In this document: positions 1 to 11,786 of the stretch, piece after piece
How the letters are laid out: each line of letters opens with the position of its first letter
How positions within the stretch are numbered: position 1 is the stretch's first letter
NCBI RefSeq assembly: GCF_029931775.1
Contig: NC_079325.1
Coordinates: 57,024,286 to 57,088,285 of the forward strand
DNA: 64,000 bases
Origin: Euleptes europaea
Lineage: Eukaryota > Chordata > Lepidosauria > Squamata > Sphaerodactylidae
Direction: 5' to 3'
Notes under the pieces: generated by a model
Databases searched by the model: none
What the model was told of the DNA's origin: nothing
Seen by the model: the letters and a program-made list of their open reading frames with translations, nothing else
Translations under genes and position numbers: made by a program

Positions 1-1315
1 CTGTTGAATAACCGCTGTCTCCCTTCTTCTGCTGCACTTTTAGTAACATGTTCAAGTGGAGCTTAACATGGTTACAGGCAATAAATTGCCTACATTCAAA
101 GTAAGAAGAAATTTATTTAAAAGAAAATGTCCACTCACATACTCTGCACAGCAATGGATTGAGCAAGAAGACAAAGTAAAGATGAGTACATTCTCTTTTT
201 GGCTACTATACATACCCTGACTGTTGTTATTCTAGGGTAGGCTAATTACACTTAAAGTTACAGCTTTGTATCAGTGATCCATTAGCTTGAGTCTTTGTCC
301 AGGCAGCCTGCTTTTTGTCAGCTGCACACAGTAATGGCAGCCATCAAGATGGAATTAGCCAAGATGGACCTCCAAAAAAGGACCACTGAAAGTGGACCAA
401 AGAAAGACCTCCCTTCCTCTTGCATCCGGGGAATGTATATCCTCCATTCACCCACCAGTCTTCCTCCTGTTCTCAGGAAGAGATGCTATCTAGCATTTGG
501 CCTCCCCAGTCTCTGTCCCCTCCTAGATGTTACATTGCTGTCAGGGTGTGAGATGGCCCTTTGATTGTTCTCGACTGGCTAGATCTATTTGCATAACGAA
601 ACGTTGAGTACTGGGTGCTTCAGGGAGCCATTGACAGGATGGGTGGAGCTTGAAAGCAAGTAACCTCTCTTCAGCTTCCTGTCCTTTTGATTACAGAGAC
701 ATTTATTGGAATGGAGGGAGGGAAGGAGAGGTTCAGCCCCAAAATTCCAACAGGGTATATAGCCCAAAGTGGAGACTACTGCTCCACAACATCCAGCAAA
801 CAATACAATGCAAGTGGGATTACAAAAATTAGGGGGAAAGGCAAAAAGAAAAAGGTATCAGATACAATTTATCATAAACAATGCAGAAGATGGAATTACA
901 AAAGTGGCAGATAATGCAGTAAGGGCAGGATACAACATACCATAAATACTGAAATGGACTATGATCCTCTTCTTGTTATAAAGAAGCATCCTCCTGAACC
1001 ATTCTTTTATACCACAGCTCTGTTCTCGGTATAAAAATGCCCTCTTGAACAATTCTGGTTTACACAACACGTGTGTGAACAGCAATCAATTGTACCTATT
1101 TGCATGGTGATACCTTCAGAAGGCTTTGTTCAGATGATGCCACAGACCACAGCAGGAGAGGTGGTCTGGCAGATATTTGGCTCCAAGGTAGAGTTACTAG
1201 CTGCAGCTGGCACCCCGGTGGGAGAATTTGGGGTCAGGGACAAGCTCTGTGGGATCACGGTGACAGGCAACGCCACTTCTGGTGATATTGTTCCATTGGT
1301 GTGATGCCCTGAGAG
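1..1315. other. Unassigned intergenic sequence
   Basis: I see no exon, RNA gene or complete repeat here. The stretch is of mixed composition with short open frames on both strands, none of which resembles a known protein or has splice sites in a sensible arrangement. Old repeat fragments may be present but I cannot name them. Confidence 0.4.
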
Positions 1316-1777
1316 TGTCAGATAGGGCTTCTGACAGCTCCGTTCCCAAACAAGATGGTTTCCCTGCGAACAAGATGGAGTGCTCCGTGCACTCCTCCCC
1401 CCCCCCGTTTTGCACACGAGCTCTGGCCAGGGATTTACAATTGTATTGGGACCCGCCCGTGTAAATCTCTGATCTGATATCGGGTCCCGCGCACAAAGCC
1501 GAGAGCCCGGCCATCTCCTCCACCGATTGTTCATAATTGTTTTTGTTTCAGTTTTACTTAAGTCGTTACCGGCAGGAAACGACTACATTGTCTCTTTGTT
1601 CCTGTAACCCTATTGTATCAGCCCTATATATGTATCCTCTCTCCCCCAGTCATGTATTACAGCCTTGTTTATCTCCTTACTGAAATCACTGACTTTCGGA
1701 ATAAATCTTTGAATCGCTGCTCTGCCTGGATTTGAGTTCTATTGCCTGAAACGCTGTGCATTTGCTGAAGCCTGACA
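1316..1777 (+). mobile_element. Solo LTR of an endogenous retrovirus
   Basis: A 462-bp block begins TGTCAG and ends CTGACA, the inverted ends expected of a retroviral LTR. Inside it lie a TATA-like CTATATATG near 1625 and an AATAAA near 1701, in the order U3, R, U5. No primer site or gag sequence follows, so it looks like a solo LTR left by recombination. I do not see a clean target duplication, which suggests some age. The retroviral class is undetermined. Confidence 0.6.
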
Positions 1778-1980
1778 AGGAGTCACCCAGAACGCTAGGG
1801 GATGGGATTTGGCGTTGTACTAATGCGATGATGTCACTTCTGGTTTCATGTTGGAAATGATGTAATGGCATCAGCATGATGCCCAATCACTCCCCCATTC
1901 TCTGTCAGCCTGGCTGTCCAGGGGCAGTGAGGAACAGGATGCCCAGGCCGTGAGGTCTCCTGCTATAGACAGGTCCCTCC

Positions 1981-2267
1981 CACTGGTTCCCAACCAGGGG
2001 TCCATGGACCCCCAGGGGTCCGCGAGAACTAAATTAAGGTCCGCAAAACAAAGTTCTAAACCCATAATAAATTAATATTTTCAATTAAAAGTTCTCTATT
2101 ATAAAAATATATATATTCAAATATTATTCTAAGTTTAATGTTTAACTAACAGTTATGATTAAAGTTTATTTTCAAATTCTCTGAATTTTTATTTTGAACC
2201 TTGGGGTCCCTGCACCAAACAAAAAAGTCCTAGTGGTCCCTGGTCAAAAAAAGGTTGGGAACCACTG
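1981..2267 (+). mobile_element. hAT-like MITE, copy 1
   Basis: This 287-bp AT-rich element has inverted ends (CACTGGTTCCCAACC at the left, GGTTGGGAACCACTG at the right) and no coding capacity. A second copy at 52700-52984 is nearly identical. The 8-bp target duplication visible around copy 2 points to the hAT superfamily. The duplication around this copy is not recognisable. Confidence 0.7.
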
Positions 2268-2458
2268 CTCTAGTCCATGGCCAGGAAGGGCTGTGTACAT
2301 GGTAGTCAGTAACTTGATCTGAAACTGTTAACTGATCCATACCCAATGGGAGAGACAACAGAATGGGTGTAATATGCAAACTCTGCCTAGCTCTACATCA
2401 GTTCTTCTTTAAGATCAGAAATTCTAACTTATTTAACTTTGTCCTGTGATACACAGCT

Positions 2459-2995
2459 AGGGTTGCCAGGTCCCTCTTTGCCACTGGCAGAAGGCTTTTG
2501 GGGTGGAGCATGAGGAGGGCAGGATTTGGGGAGGGAAGGGACTTCAATGCCATAGAGTCTAATTGCCAAACTGACCATTTTCTCCAGGTGAACTGATCTC
2601 TATGTCAGCTCTGGGCTCACCAGATACATCCCACAAACCGACTTCTAGGCAGATCTTCCATAGAAAGGTGATTTATTGGTAAATATACAGCCAGTTACAG
2701 AAACTGACTTGGAAATTGGTAAGGATACTAATGGGGGAAAGATTAAGGGCACAGGAGATATAAAGGTGAAAGTTAACTTTCTGGAGGACTGCTGGTTGCT
2801 ACGGCAACTCGCAGATAGCCCTTGTTCCCAGGGAAAGCAAGACAAAATAAAACCAGAGCTGAACCACAGTTCGACCTTAAAGCACCACCTGGCACCGCCA
2901 CCAAATACCAGGCCAATGCCTGACATTCTATTGGCTGGAGATCACTTGGAATAGCAGGAGATCTCCAGCTAGTACCTCGAGATAGGCAACCCTAT
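2459..2995 (+). repeat. Short MITE-like repeat split by an LTR
   Basis: This is one of at least a dozen copies in the window of a roughly 200-240 bp repeat that begins GGGTTGCCA and ends TGGCAACCC, so its ends are inverted. Its body carries a CTTCAATGCCATAGAGTC block and a GGAGATCAG/CTGATCTCC dyad. This copy is interrupted at 2603-2925 by a solo LTR; the two halves resume in register. Confidence 0.65.
2603..2925 (-). mobile_element. Solo LTR inserted in the MITE-like repeat
   Basis: The block begins TGTCAG and ends CTGACA on either strand. Read on the minus strand it has a TTTATATC box followed by AATAAA, the expected LTR order. Flanks CTCTA and TTCTA are a near-perfect 5-bp target duplication, and removing the LTR restores the host repeat. 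It is therefore younger than that repeat copy. Confidence 0.65.
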
Positions 2996-3167
2996 ACTCA
3001 GCCAAAACCTTGAACCACCTCCAAGATGTTGTTTCTTGCTGACATTAGCATATGAAGACAGTTTAATTTCCTTCTCCGCAACCTGCCTATTTTTAACTCT
3101 CTGCTGCTTTCCATTTTATAATACTTGTATTAAAATAATTACATTAAAAAAGAGCCATCGACCAATT

Positions 3168-3170
<3 letters not shown>

Positions 3171-3208
<38 letters not shown>

Positions 3209-3418
3209 GTGCCGTCAAGTCGCAGCTGACTTATGGCGACCCCTTTGGGGGTTTTCATGGCAAGAGACTAACAGAGGTGGTTTGCCAGTGCCTTCCTCTG
3301 CACAGCAACCCTGGTATTCCTTGGTGGTCTCCCATCCAAATACTAACCAGGGCTGACCCTGCTTAGCTTCTGAGATCTGACAAGATCAGGCTAGCCTGGG
3401 CCATCCAGGTCAGGGCAA
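3171..3418 (-). mobile_element. 5S rRNA-derived SINE with (TG)n tail
   Basis: On the minus strand the element contains a head resembling the 3' two-thirds of 5S rRNA: AGAAGCTAAGCAGGGTC, then TTGGATGGGAGACCACC-like sequence, then ACCAGGGTTGC. This holds the pol III internal promoter region. The body ends in a GCGACTTGACGGCACTTTA-like sequence followed by a CA/TG dinucleotide run at 3171-3204. Further copies lie at 26077-26345, 46541-46780 and, in part, 43550-43665 and 55065-55145. Confidence 0.75.
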
Positions 3419-5507
3419 TTAACTAAGTACACCCTTTAATTCAATCAAAAGTTTCCAGTTGATCAGTCAAGTCAACTAACAGTTGAAACCCCAACAACCA
3501 CGGCTCAGAAAATACAGCTGAATTCCACCGCCTCTCTCTACACAGGAATGCAACAGAAGAGCTGGGCACAGTTAGTCAAATGTCCAGCTAGCCCAGCCAG
3601 CCAGATGCTCCCAGGAAGCAGAAGCCCACAAGGAGAACATGAAATGATGGCCTTCCCACCTTCCCTACCTCCATCATTTGATGTTCAGAGATTTACTGCC
3701 TGTGAACATGGAGGTGCCATTCATTTGTCATTGGCCAAACAGCAGCATTTCAAGGGTCCTACTTGCAACTTGCAAGCCCTAAAAAAAGGCTTGGGCCGTA
3801 TGTGTTGTCATGGGGCTGCATCTCTCTGGCTCAGGCCACGCACTCCTACAGCACAGTGCTTTGCCCATTGGTGGTGGCACCTGCACAGAAGGGGCACTTG
3901 GCACAGGCAGCCAAAGGAGAGAAGGAGCACGGCTGTCGTCTCTGCCCAGCATGGCTCTAACAACGGTGCCTCTCACAGTGCACCGTGCTGGGGGTATGTG
4001 CTGGTAGCTCAGAACTCTGCTGCCAGCACCCACCCCAATCGTGGCACAGATTTACTGGTGCCTGAACACCTGTGGTTCTTTGCAGGCTCTGAGCCCCACG
4101 GCCCAGCCCGTTCCAGAACAGCCGCCCACAAGGGACAGGGAAGTGTTGGCTCCGTGTCTCCCACCAGGTGGGAACCCCAGAGGGGGAAACGAGGGAGACT
4201 GTGCATGGAATTTGGGAGCCCCACTTGCTGCTCGCTGCTGCTGCTGAACATTGCTCACTCCTCCCTATGTGGTTATTGCTCTTTGCATGCAGATATCCAA
4301 CAGGGACAGAGGCCAGCATGCATTCTGTTTGCAGAACAATGCTGAGCTTGTAATACAGCCGACCACAATGCATCTCACAACTCGGGGCTGCCAACTCTCT
4401 CATCCCTGCCTAGTGGCTGGACTCTGGTGAGCTGCTCTGATAGGTCTTCAACCAGACCGGTTGTCCTACTCATGGGCAGGCAGCGAATGGGACAGCTCCA
4501 CCTTTAACTCTGTGGTCTGCCAATGCAGTGTGCAAAAGCACGGGAGATGTTCTAGGGCGAGGTATCTGGCAACTCCAAGCCACCTGACGGTTCCAGATTT
4601 CCTGATGCTGTTCCATAAATGTATAGATAGCTCTGCTGCTGTGTTTGTGATCAGCTGGGTCAGATTAAGCTCAGTAACCCCCACCCTGCTCCTTCCTTAA
4701 AACCCCCATTTTTTTCAGCATGTATTTCATATTTAGAGGAGCATCCCCTTGCAAGGGGGTGGGGAAAGTTTTGAGGCTCTTCTCGAGTGGGAATCAAACC
4801 AGGGAACTCAGGTATGCTGTCCCCGTGCCTTTCCACTGTGTCACACCTGTCTCTGCTTTCTCCCCTCCCCCACTCTGTTTGGCTGGTGTCAGCATCATAG
4901 TGGGGGTGTGTGCCTAATGCTCTCTGCTGTGTCTCATTCCTAGGTGCCCTGTTGGGTGAGAAGTTCGAGAACTGCTCCAGTGTGGGAGGCCTGGGTTCGA
5001 GCCTGGCCTCTGCCTTGTGTTTTGCTCCTGTTTGGCAAAATGTCAGCTTTGCTTTGTGCCCAAGTCAGTCTCCCTGGGGATCAAATCCATGCCTCCCATA
5101 TGCTACATGGGTGAGATAACTGCACGGGGGGGGGGGGGAGCAGGGTTGCCTCTGTGGATGGTGCAGTTGGGCCCTTGCTGGGAAAAGGCTAGCACTCCGG
5201 AGTCCCAGCTCAGCCAGGATCCCAAACCTTGTGTGTGTTGGGACACACACACACACACAGTGTTCTCTAATTGTAAAGTGAGCTACGGGAATCTCAGCAT
5301 ACTGCTGCTGTCCATGATGCCTTCCTTTCCCATGCATTAAGGGGACCTGGTTGCAGGTGGGTACTCAAACCTCCATCTACAGCATCCTTGGTGTGGGGGA
5401 GGGTCCCTTTGTTTCCTCTTTTGGTTTTTCTCTGTGTGAGGAGCTGTGGCCGGATGCCAGGGGCCACAGCTGCATCGGCTGGTGCCAACTGACTGCATGC
5501 AGCCATC
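3419..5507. other. Unassigned sequence with old repeat fragments
   Basis: The stretch has long open frames on both strands (3548-4345 plus, 3957-4403 minus), but they overlap, show no domain and include a fragment of a common LINE tail near 3690-3760. Segments near 4780-4810 and 4960-5010 contain B-box-like GGTTCGA or its complement and may be worn tRNA-derived SINEs. A CA run lies at 5246-5259 and a G run near 5127. Confidence 0.4.
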
Positions 5508-5690
5508 CTTAGGGCTGCCAACCTCCAGGTGGGGCCTGGAGCTGTCCAAGAATTACAACTGATCTCAAGACAAAGGCTTCAGGGAATAGACATCCCTGAT
5601 GAGCTCCCTCCCCCACCCCAAATTCCACCCTCCATAAGCTCCACCCCCAAATCTCCAAAAAGTTTCCTGAGCAGAAACTCATAGGGTTTC
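5508..5690 (-). repeat. MITE-like repeat, diverged copy
   Basis: The sequence starts GGGCTGCCAACCTCCAGG, the reverse-orientation end of the family described at 2459, and continues through the CTCCCTCCCC and CTCCACCCCCAAATCTCC blocks. The far end is worn. Low similarity to the other copies suggests an older insertion. Confidence 0.55.
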
Positions 5691-7845
5691 AGAGGGTCTC
5701 ATTGCATGATTGATGGAATCTCCAAAGTAGCTACGGAATCGGGGGGGGGGGGCTCCCTATGCAATATGAGCCTTGCCAAGGGAGGGGGGTGTTGCTTTCT
5801 CCCTCTGTGGAAGAGCCATAGGATGGCAATTGGTACAGCTACTGCCCCACTGGAATCAGCATGCCGGTATCATTAGGATCTTAGGATGGGACTGCCCATG
5901 TCAACTCACATATAGGGAATTATCTCCCGCATTGAGGCCACCTAAAACCACAGACTGAACATCTTCCAACATTTCATGTAAATACATAGGAAAACAACAT
6001 ATGTAAATGTCTGTGTGTTGTATGAGAGAGAGAGACAAATGTAGGGGGTATTTTCCTACATACTTTCATTTTGTGGCCTGTCATTGGCGCCGATAGGTTC
6101 AGGTTTTCCACGCTTACTGAATAATTTAAGCAATTTGCAAGATTTAAGGGAAAGTATTAAGCTATCTATTTTTGAATTATTGGCCAACTGCTCCCGTTCT
6201 TTGTGCGGTTGTGTTTTTATTTTTAGAATAACCTGCTTTAAAGCAAAGCTGTTGCCCGGTGACACTTCGGAAGCTTGGAAAGTCTCCAATCCAAAATCCC
6301 CAGCACTGCCTGGTTTAAAGGATCTGGAGGAAAAGGTGCTGGAAAAAGACATTTTTCTGCCTGAAGCCCTGCAGAGCTGCTCTCCGTCAGTAAAGGGGGT
6401 TCTGAACAGGAAGGGCAAAGGCCCGGTAAGACCACCTGTCCTGACCTGAGCCCATGGGACGAGGGGGCACCAATAGTGATGTGGTCACGGTCATGATAAT
6501 CAAGCATAACAGGGGTGGAGGAGTTCAGCGTTCCCTTCATGGATCCTTCTCAGGCACAGGTCTTTTCTCCCCTCTCTCTCCTCCACCCAACGGAAGTCAT
6601 AAATATCCCCCTTTCCCCCATTCAGGCCCCCTGAGCGCTCTTTAATAGTTAAAAACAATTAACTGTACCCATCATGAGTAACCTGTGAAAGAAATGAATC
6701 CCTAATGGGCAGGCTGGAGCACCCTCTCGCTAACAAATCACGGCTAATGAACCGCACCTGGCGCACGCCTGGCATTTAGACACCAAGAAAATCCGCCTGT
6801 GTTGGGGGGGGGGGAGTCGAAAAAAAGAAAAGAAAACCCTTTCTCCCCCTTTTTAATCTTTCAAAGTCTAGGAAGGACTTTGGCTGGTAATACGTAAGGC
6901 AGACTGTTTCCAATCCCCCCCCCCCATTCCCGCTGGCAGAAGAGAGAGGTTTTCCAATTGGACACAATGGAGCAAGGCTCCTAAACTCTGTGGAAGGTGC
7001 TTAATAGAAGCCAGCCCCCTCTCTTGAGGGCACGGTGCTTCCCTGGCCCTTTGCTGACCCCTCACCCCCCAGCCAGGGTTCAAAGATGCAGCCTTGAACC
7101 CGGGTCTCTTTTTGTCACATTTGACTGCTCTGTTTCCTGGGGTCAGGCAGCTTTGGCCCTCATCTGCCAAAAGGGGCAACCTGGGAAAGTGCAGGTGAAT
7201 TCATAGCTTGTGGCTTACTGAGGACAGTCCAAGAGGTACTAGGAAAAGATATCTTTGGGGACCCCACTCTTTTTTGCAGACTCTAAACAGCCTTCAATGT
7301 TTGGTTGGGGCTTGCAGCCACCTGGATTTGTGTGGACCATCTACAGGAGCCTTATTCTAAGAACACAAGAAGGGTTTTGCTCCTGCTTCATCACACCTGA
7401 CATCCAGTGTCATGTTTCTAACAATAACCAGCCAGATACCTCTGGAAAGTTCACACACAGGGCATGGAAGTGAGAGCTGCCCTGGATGGCTTTGCTTCAG
7501 GGGGGACACTGACTCTGTAGGCAGAGTTTCCATTATCAATATATCTAATTCTCAACATGGCCCTATCTGCAGATACTTAAATCCATGGATTGGGGCTATG
7601 GAGACAGAAGAAAGATTTTTCAGCAAACTTGGGAGACCCCCAAAGTTTGCAGAAAAATCTAAAATGTTTTATAAAGGAGGGGGGATTACAACCTCCCCAA
7701 CAGAGGAAGACAATCTGGGCAAGCACACACATCAACTTATGAGCCTCAGGGAGGTAAAAAGTCAGGCAAGACTGATGCAGCCCACCCTTGCCTGGCCATT
7801 ATGCCTATTAATAGATCTCTCCTCCAAGGATTTGTTTTTAAAAAG
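5691..7845. other. Repeat-poor intergenic stretch
   Basis: I recognise no interspersed repeat across most of this stretch. Two parts, about 6050-6310 and 6640-6780, are AT-rich and of even composition with several ATTA/TAAT cores, which is how conserved enhancers often look; conservation cannot be judged from one sequence. G or C runs occur near 6805 and 6917. No exon is supported. Confidence 0.35.
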
Positions 7846-9025
7846 TCATAGAATCATAGAGTTGGAAGGGGCCATACAGGCCGTCTATTCTAACACCCTG
7901 CTCAATGCAGGATCAGCCTAGAGCATCTCTGACAATTGTTTGTCCAGCTGCTGCTTGAAGACTGCCAGAAAGGGGGAGCTCACCACCTCCCTAGGTAGCT
8001 GATTCCAATGTTGAACAACTCTTAATGTAAAAATGTTTCCCTAATATCCAGCCAGTACCTTTCTGCCCATAATTTAAACCCATTATTGCGAGTCATATCC
8101 TCTGCTGCCAACAGGAACAGCTCCCTGCCCTCCTCTAAGTGACAGCCCTTCAAATACTTAAAGAGAGCAATCATGTCCCCCCTCAACCTCCTCTTCTCCA
8201 GACTGAACATTCCCAAGTTCCTCAGCCTTTCCTCATAGGGCTTGGTCTCCAGGCCCCTGACCATCCTCGTCATTCTCCTCTCCACCCGCTTCATTCTGTC
8301 GAGATCTTTTTGAAGTGAGGCCTCCAGAACTGCACGCAATATTCCAGGTGTGGCCTGACCGATGCAGTGTAGAGCAGGACTATGACATTTTGTGATTTGG
8401 ATATTATCCCTCTGTTGATAAACCCCAAGATCGCATTAGCCTATTTTGTTGTGACATCACAATGGCTGCTCATATTTAACTTACAGTTCATGAAGTACAT
8501 ATTTAACTGACAGTACCCCAAGATCTTGTTCACATACACTGCTACCCAGAAGTGTATCCTCCATCCAGTATGCGTGTTCCTCATTTTTGTTACCCAGATG
8601 TAGAACTCTGCACTTGTCCTTGTTCGCATCTGTCCATTTTTCCAGTGTGTTCAGATCTCGTTAAATTGTTAAATCTCTATCTTCCGGGGTGTTCGCTGCT
8701 CCTCCAAATTTGGTGGCATCTGCAAATTTAATGAGTAGTCCCTCCATCTGCAAATTTAATGAGTAGTCCCTTATCCAGATCATTTATAAAAATATTGAAA
8801 AGTACCGAGCCCAGAACTGAGCCCTGTGACACCCCACTGGACACCTCCCTCCATTCAGATGAAATACCATTGACAACTACTCTTTGAGTGCGGTTCTCCC
8901 TATCCACCTAACTATCCAAGAGTCCAGTCCACAATCCTCTAGTTTACCCATCAGAACATCATGGGGAACCCTGTCAAAAGCTTTACTGAAATCCAGGTGA
9001 ACAACGTTGACGGCATTTGATGCTA
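7846..9025 (-). mobile_element. CR1 LINE, 5' truncated
   Basis: On the minus strand the sequence runs from the middle of a CR1 reverse transcriptase to the 3' tail. At 8339-8022 it encodes the conserved CR1 C-terminal block with LEKRRLRGD and [12 protein letters not shown]. At 9000-8740 the finger/palm region is readable as worn sequence, with a short duplicated AAATTTAATGAGTAGTCCCT segment at 8726-8770. The 3' end at 7846-7900 matches the familiar CR1 tail (complement of CATAGAATCATAGAGTTGG). It has many frame breaks and is inactive. Confidence 0.85.
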
Positions 9026-9044
9026 CCTAAAGTCATCTTGTGCC

Positions 9045-9205
9045 AATGAGTCCCACAAATTAAGTACACATTGTTCTGAAGAATTATCAGCACTCAATTT
9101 TGTTGTGATCTAGATTGTCAAGTATTGTGAGATAGGGAGGAAAATCCCCTTTCTTGGTACCATTCATCATTTTATAAACCTCTGCCACATTTCTATCTGT
9201 CATGT
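9045..9205 (-). mobile_element. CR1-related LINE fragment
   Basis: The minus strand reads as the TTATAAAATGATGAATGG block and following sequence seen in the tail coding region of another CR1 subfamily. It directly adjoins the CR1 at 7846-9025 and the plus-strand LINE that starts near 9235, so three LINE pieces abut here. Confidence 0.45.
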
Positions 9206-9234
9206 TCCCCAAGGTCATCTTTACTCATAAAGTA

Positions 9235-10492
9235 AAGATTCAGGGCACAATCCGCCAATGGCTGCGCTCCTTCCTACAGGATCGGGGACAAAGGGTGGCG
9301 CTCAGGGAGGTTTCACAGCGGAACCCTCTGGTGTGCGGGGTGCCGCAAGGCGCAATCCTCTCCCCACTGTTATTTAACATCTATATGCACCCCCTTGCCC
9401 AGATTGTCCAGAGGTTTGGGCTGGGTTGTCATCAGTACGCTGATGACACCCAGCTTTACCTGTTAATGGATGGCCATCCGGACTCTGCACCAGACAACAC
9501 TGGCCAGGTGCTTGGATGCCGTGACTGGTTGGTTGAGAAAGAGCCTGAACCCAGCGAAGACGGAGGTTCTGTGGCTCGGTTGGGGCGGTTTGGGGACAGG
9601 GTGCCAGCTTCCAGCTCTTGACAGTGTAAAATTAACACCTGCGCCTGCCGTCAACAGCCTGGGGGTGATCTTTGATGCCTCCTTATCTATGGAGGCTCAG
9701 GTCACAGCCGTGGTCAAGGCAGCATTTTTCCATCTCCGCTGGGCTCAGCAGCTGGTGCCTTACCTCTCCCGCCCAAATCTAGCCACGGTTATCCATGCGA
9801 CGGTCACCTCTAGGCTATCCATGCTCCTTACTGGGGCCTCGCCCTGATACCATATACAGCCAGTGCTTCGGCAACGGCACTGGCTTCAGCTGGAGTACAG
9901 GATCAGGTTTAAGGTGCTGGTTTTAACCTTTAAAGCCTTACACGGTCTGGGACCCTCGTATCTTCGGGACCGCCTCTCTTGGCATACCCCCAGAAAGGGC
10001 ATTATGCTCTGCTGATAATAACCTGTTGGTGGTCCCCAGCCCGAGGAGTGTGTGGCTGTCCTCGACCAGGGCCAGGGTCTTTTCGTCCCTGGCTCTGGCC
10101 TAATGGAATGCTCTGCCTAGTAACATCAGGGCTTTGCGGGACCTGAAAGAGTTCCACAGTGCCAGGTCTATGGTTGAGGACAGTCGCAGGTGAGATGAAG
10201 TGAGATCAGTGCTGGCCTCCTTACTCTCCCCCCCCCCTTCTTAGCCTATAACCAACTTATTGGAGGTGGATAGCCAACCAAGTTTTAAGTTGTTATTTTA
10301 TGGTTGGCTTCATCTGCGACAGTGGGCACTTTGTATATATGGCGAGCATCGTTTTATAATTAATGGAATGGTTTTATGGTTTTATATGTTTTATTGTTAT
10401 ATTGTACATTTTAATGTTGTAACCCGCCCTGAGCCCAGCCTTGGCCCGGGGAGGGCAGGCTAGAAGTATGAAAAACAAACAAACAAATAACA
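9235..10492 (+). mobile_element. Non-LTR LINE (L2/CR1-like), 5' truncated
   Basis: The frame at 9202-9621 encodes reverse transcriptase motifs CGVPQGAILSPLLFN and HQYADDTQLY; YADD is the catalytic aspartate pair. A second frame, 9470-9847, continues with WLRKSLNPAKTEVLWLG and the thumb region, so one frameshift separates them near 9500. The 3' UTR ends in a CCGCCCTGAGCC-type sequence and an AAACAAACAAACAAATAA tail. By eye it is nearest L2-like elements of the Jockey superfamily; the clade is uncertain. A tail fragment of the same kind lies at 23640-24049. Confidence 0.75.
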
Positions 10493-10577
10493 CAAGAATA
10501 GCCCAGCTGGATCAGACCAGTGAGGGTCCATCTAGTCCAGCATCCTGTCTCACACAGTGGGGAGCTAGTTCCTGAGA

Positions 10578-10824
10578 GCCAGCGTGGTGCAGTGGTTAAG
10601 AGCAGGGGTTTGGAGCGGTGGACTCTAATCTGGAGAACTGGGTTTGATTCCTCACTCCTCCATGTGAAGCCAGCTGGGTGACCTTGGGCTAGTCACAGTT
10701 CTCAGCCCCACCTACCTCACAGGTGATTGTAAGTCGGTTTGATTCTTCCTGGAGTGATAGAGAAAGTCAGCATATAAAAACTAACTCTTCTTCTTCTTCC
10801 TCCTCCTCCTCCTCCTCCTCCTCC
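10578..10824 (+). mobile_element. tRNA-derived SINE with (TTC/TCC)n tail
   Basis: The head AGCGTGGTGCAGTGGTTAAG holds a box A-like sequence and GGGTTTGATTCC about 50 bp later fits box B of the pol III promoter. The body contains CCAGCTGGGTGACCTTGGGC and AGAAAGTCAGCATATAAAAAC, then a TTC and TCC run at 10788-10824. The same family occurs at 21195-21522 and 38863-39106. Not a tRNA gene, as no cloverleaf forms. Confidence 0.8.
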
Positions 10825-11036
10825 AGATGTCCAACAACAGGGCATAAAAGCTGAGGCCTTTCCCTGATGTTGCCTCCTGCCACTGGGATTCAGAGATTGA
10901 CTGTCTCTGAATGTGGAGGTTCCTTTTAGTCACCATGGCTTATAGCCACTTATAGACCTATCCTCTATGAATGTGTCTAATCCCCTTTTAAAGCCATCAA
11001 TGCCTGTGGCCATCATTACATGCTCAGACACTGAAT

Positions 11037-11116
11037 AGAATAGAAATTTTATTACAGTCAATGACCAGCACAAATAAAATAGGTAAGTTACCAATTTACA
11101 GTCGTCTAAAAAAACA
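11037..11116. mobile_element. Short insertion with 13-bp target duplication
   Basis: Eighty bases interrupt the LINE tail between TCAGACACTGAAT (11024-11036) and TCTGACACTGAAT (11117-11129), a duplication with one mismatch. The insert begins AGAAATTTTATTACAG, whose complement looks like the AATAAA-type 3' end of a retroposed element. I cannot name the family. Confidence 0.5.
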
Positions 11117-11358
11117 TCTGACACTGAATTCCACATTTTAATCACTCTCGTGTGATTAAATCACTACTGCCCATCAGTTTCATTGGATGCCCTCGAGTTC
11201 TAGCATTTTGGGAGAGGTAGAAATCATTCTCTTTGTCAACTCTCTCCACCCCATAAACCTCTATCAAGTCCCCTCTTAGTCATCTCTTTTCTACTCTTCA
11301 GCCTTTCCTCATAGGGAAGGTGCTCCAGTCTCCTAATCATCTTGGTTGCCCTCTTCCG

Positions 11359-11651
11359 TGTAGGAATAGGCTCTGTTTGGTGTACAGAGATAGAGAAGAA
11401 GACCCTGCAGAGGGCAGCAGATGGGCAATTAGACTGGATAGTGGGAACAGGACTTTCCATCCTTTTAAGTGTCCTTTCTTGCCTGTCCCAGACTGATATT
11501 CTTGGGGCGAGACCCTTCTTCTTCTCGGAAGCCACCCCTGCCACTCTGTCTTTGCTCTCAGCTAGTTATGTGGTTAGGAGACTATCTTTGTCTCTAATCT
11601 TTACTATCTAGTATGTAGTTCCTTAATAAACATTTATCTGTTCTTATGACA
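11359..11651 (+). mobile_element. Probable solo LTR
   Basis: The block begins TGTAGGAATAGG and ends TATGACA, with TTAATAAAC shortly before the end as a polyadenylation signal. It splits the CR1-like tail exactly, with TTCCG on the left and TTCTG on the right, a 5-bp target duplication with one mismatch. The inverted ends are short (TGT/ACA), so the LTR call is moderate. Confidence 0.5.
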
Positions 11652-11786
11652 TTCTGTACTTTGTCCAGCTCTGCAATGTCCTTTCGAGATACGGTGGCCA
11701 GAACTGTACGGTATTCCAAATGAAGCCGCACCATGGATCTTTACAGGGGCATTATAATATTGGCCATTTTATTTTCAATCCCTGCC

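Larger units (their letters stand above)
10497..11786 (-). mobile_element. CR1-like LINE tail with nested insertions
   Basis: The minus strand carries a LINE tail common in squamates: CTGGATCAGACCAG at 10510, the AATCCCCTTTTAAAGCCATC block near 10980, TTTCCTCATAGGGAAGG at 11305, then the upstream part at 11652-11786. It is split by a SINE (10578-10824), an 80-bp insertion (11037-11116) and an LTR-like block (11359-11651), so it is older than all three. Confidence 0.7.

Noticed and set aside
3548-4345. A 265-residue open frame on the plus strand, the second longest in the window
   Set aside because: It overlaps a 148-residue minus frame, has no domain, runs through a LINE-tail fragment and has no promoter or splice context. 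Its GC-rich composition makes long chance frames likely.
5600-5620. An isolated CTGATGA sequence as a hammerhead core
   Set aside because: No GAAA with a pairing stem follows, and the sequence belongs to a MITE-like repeat.
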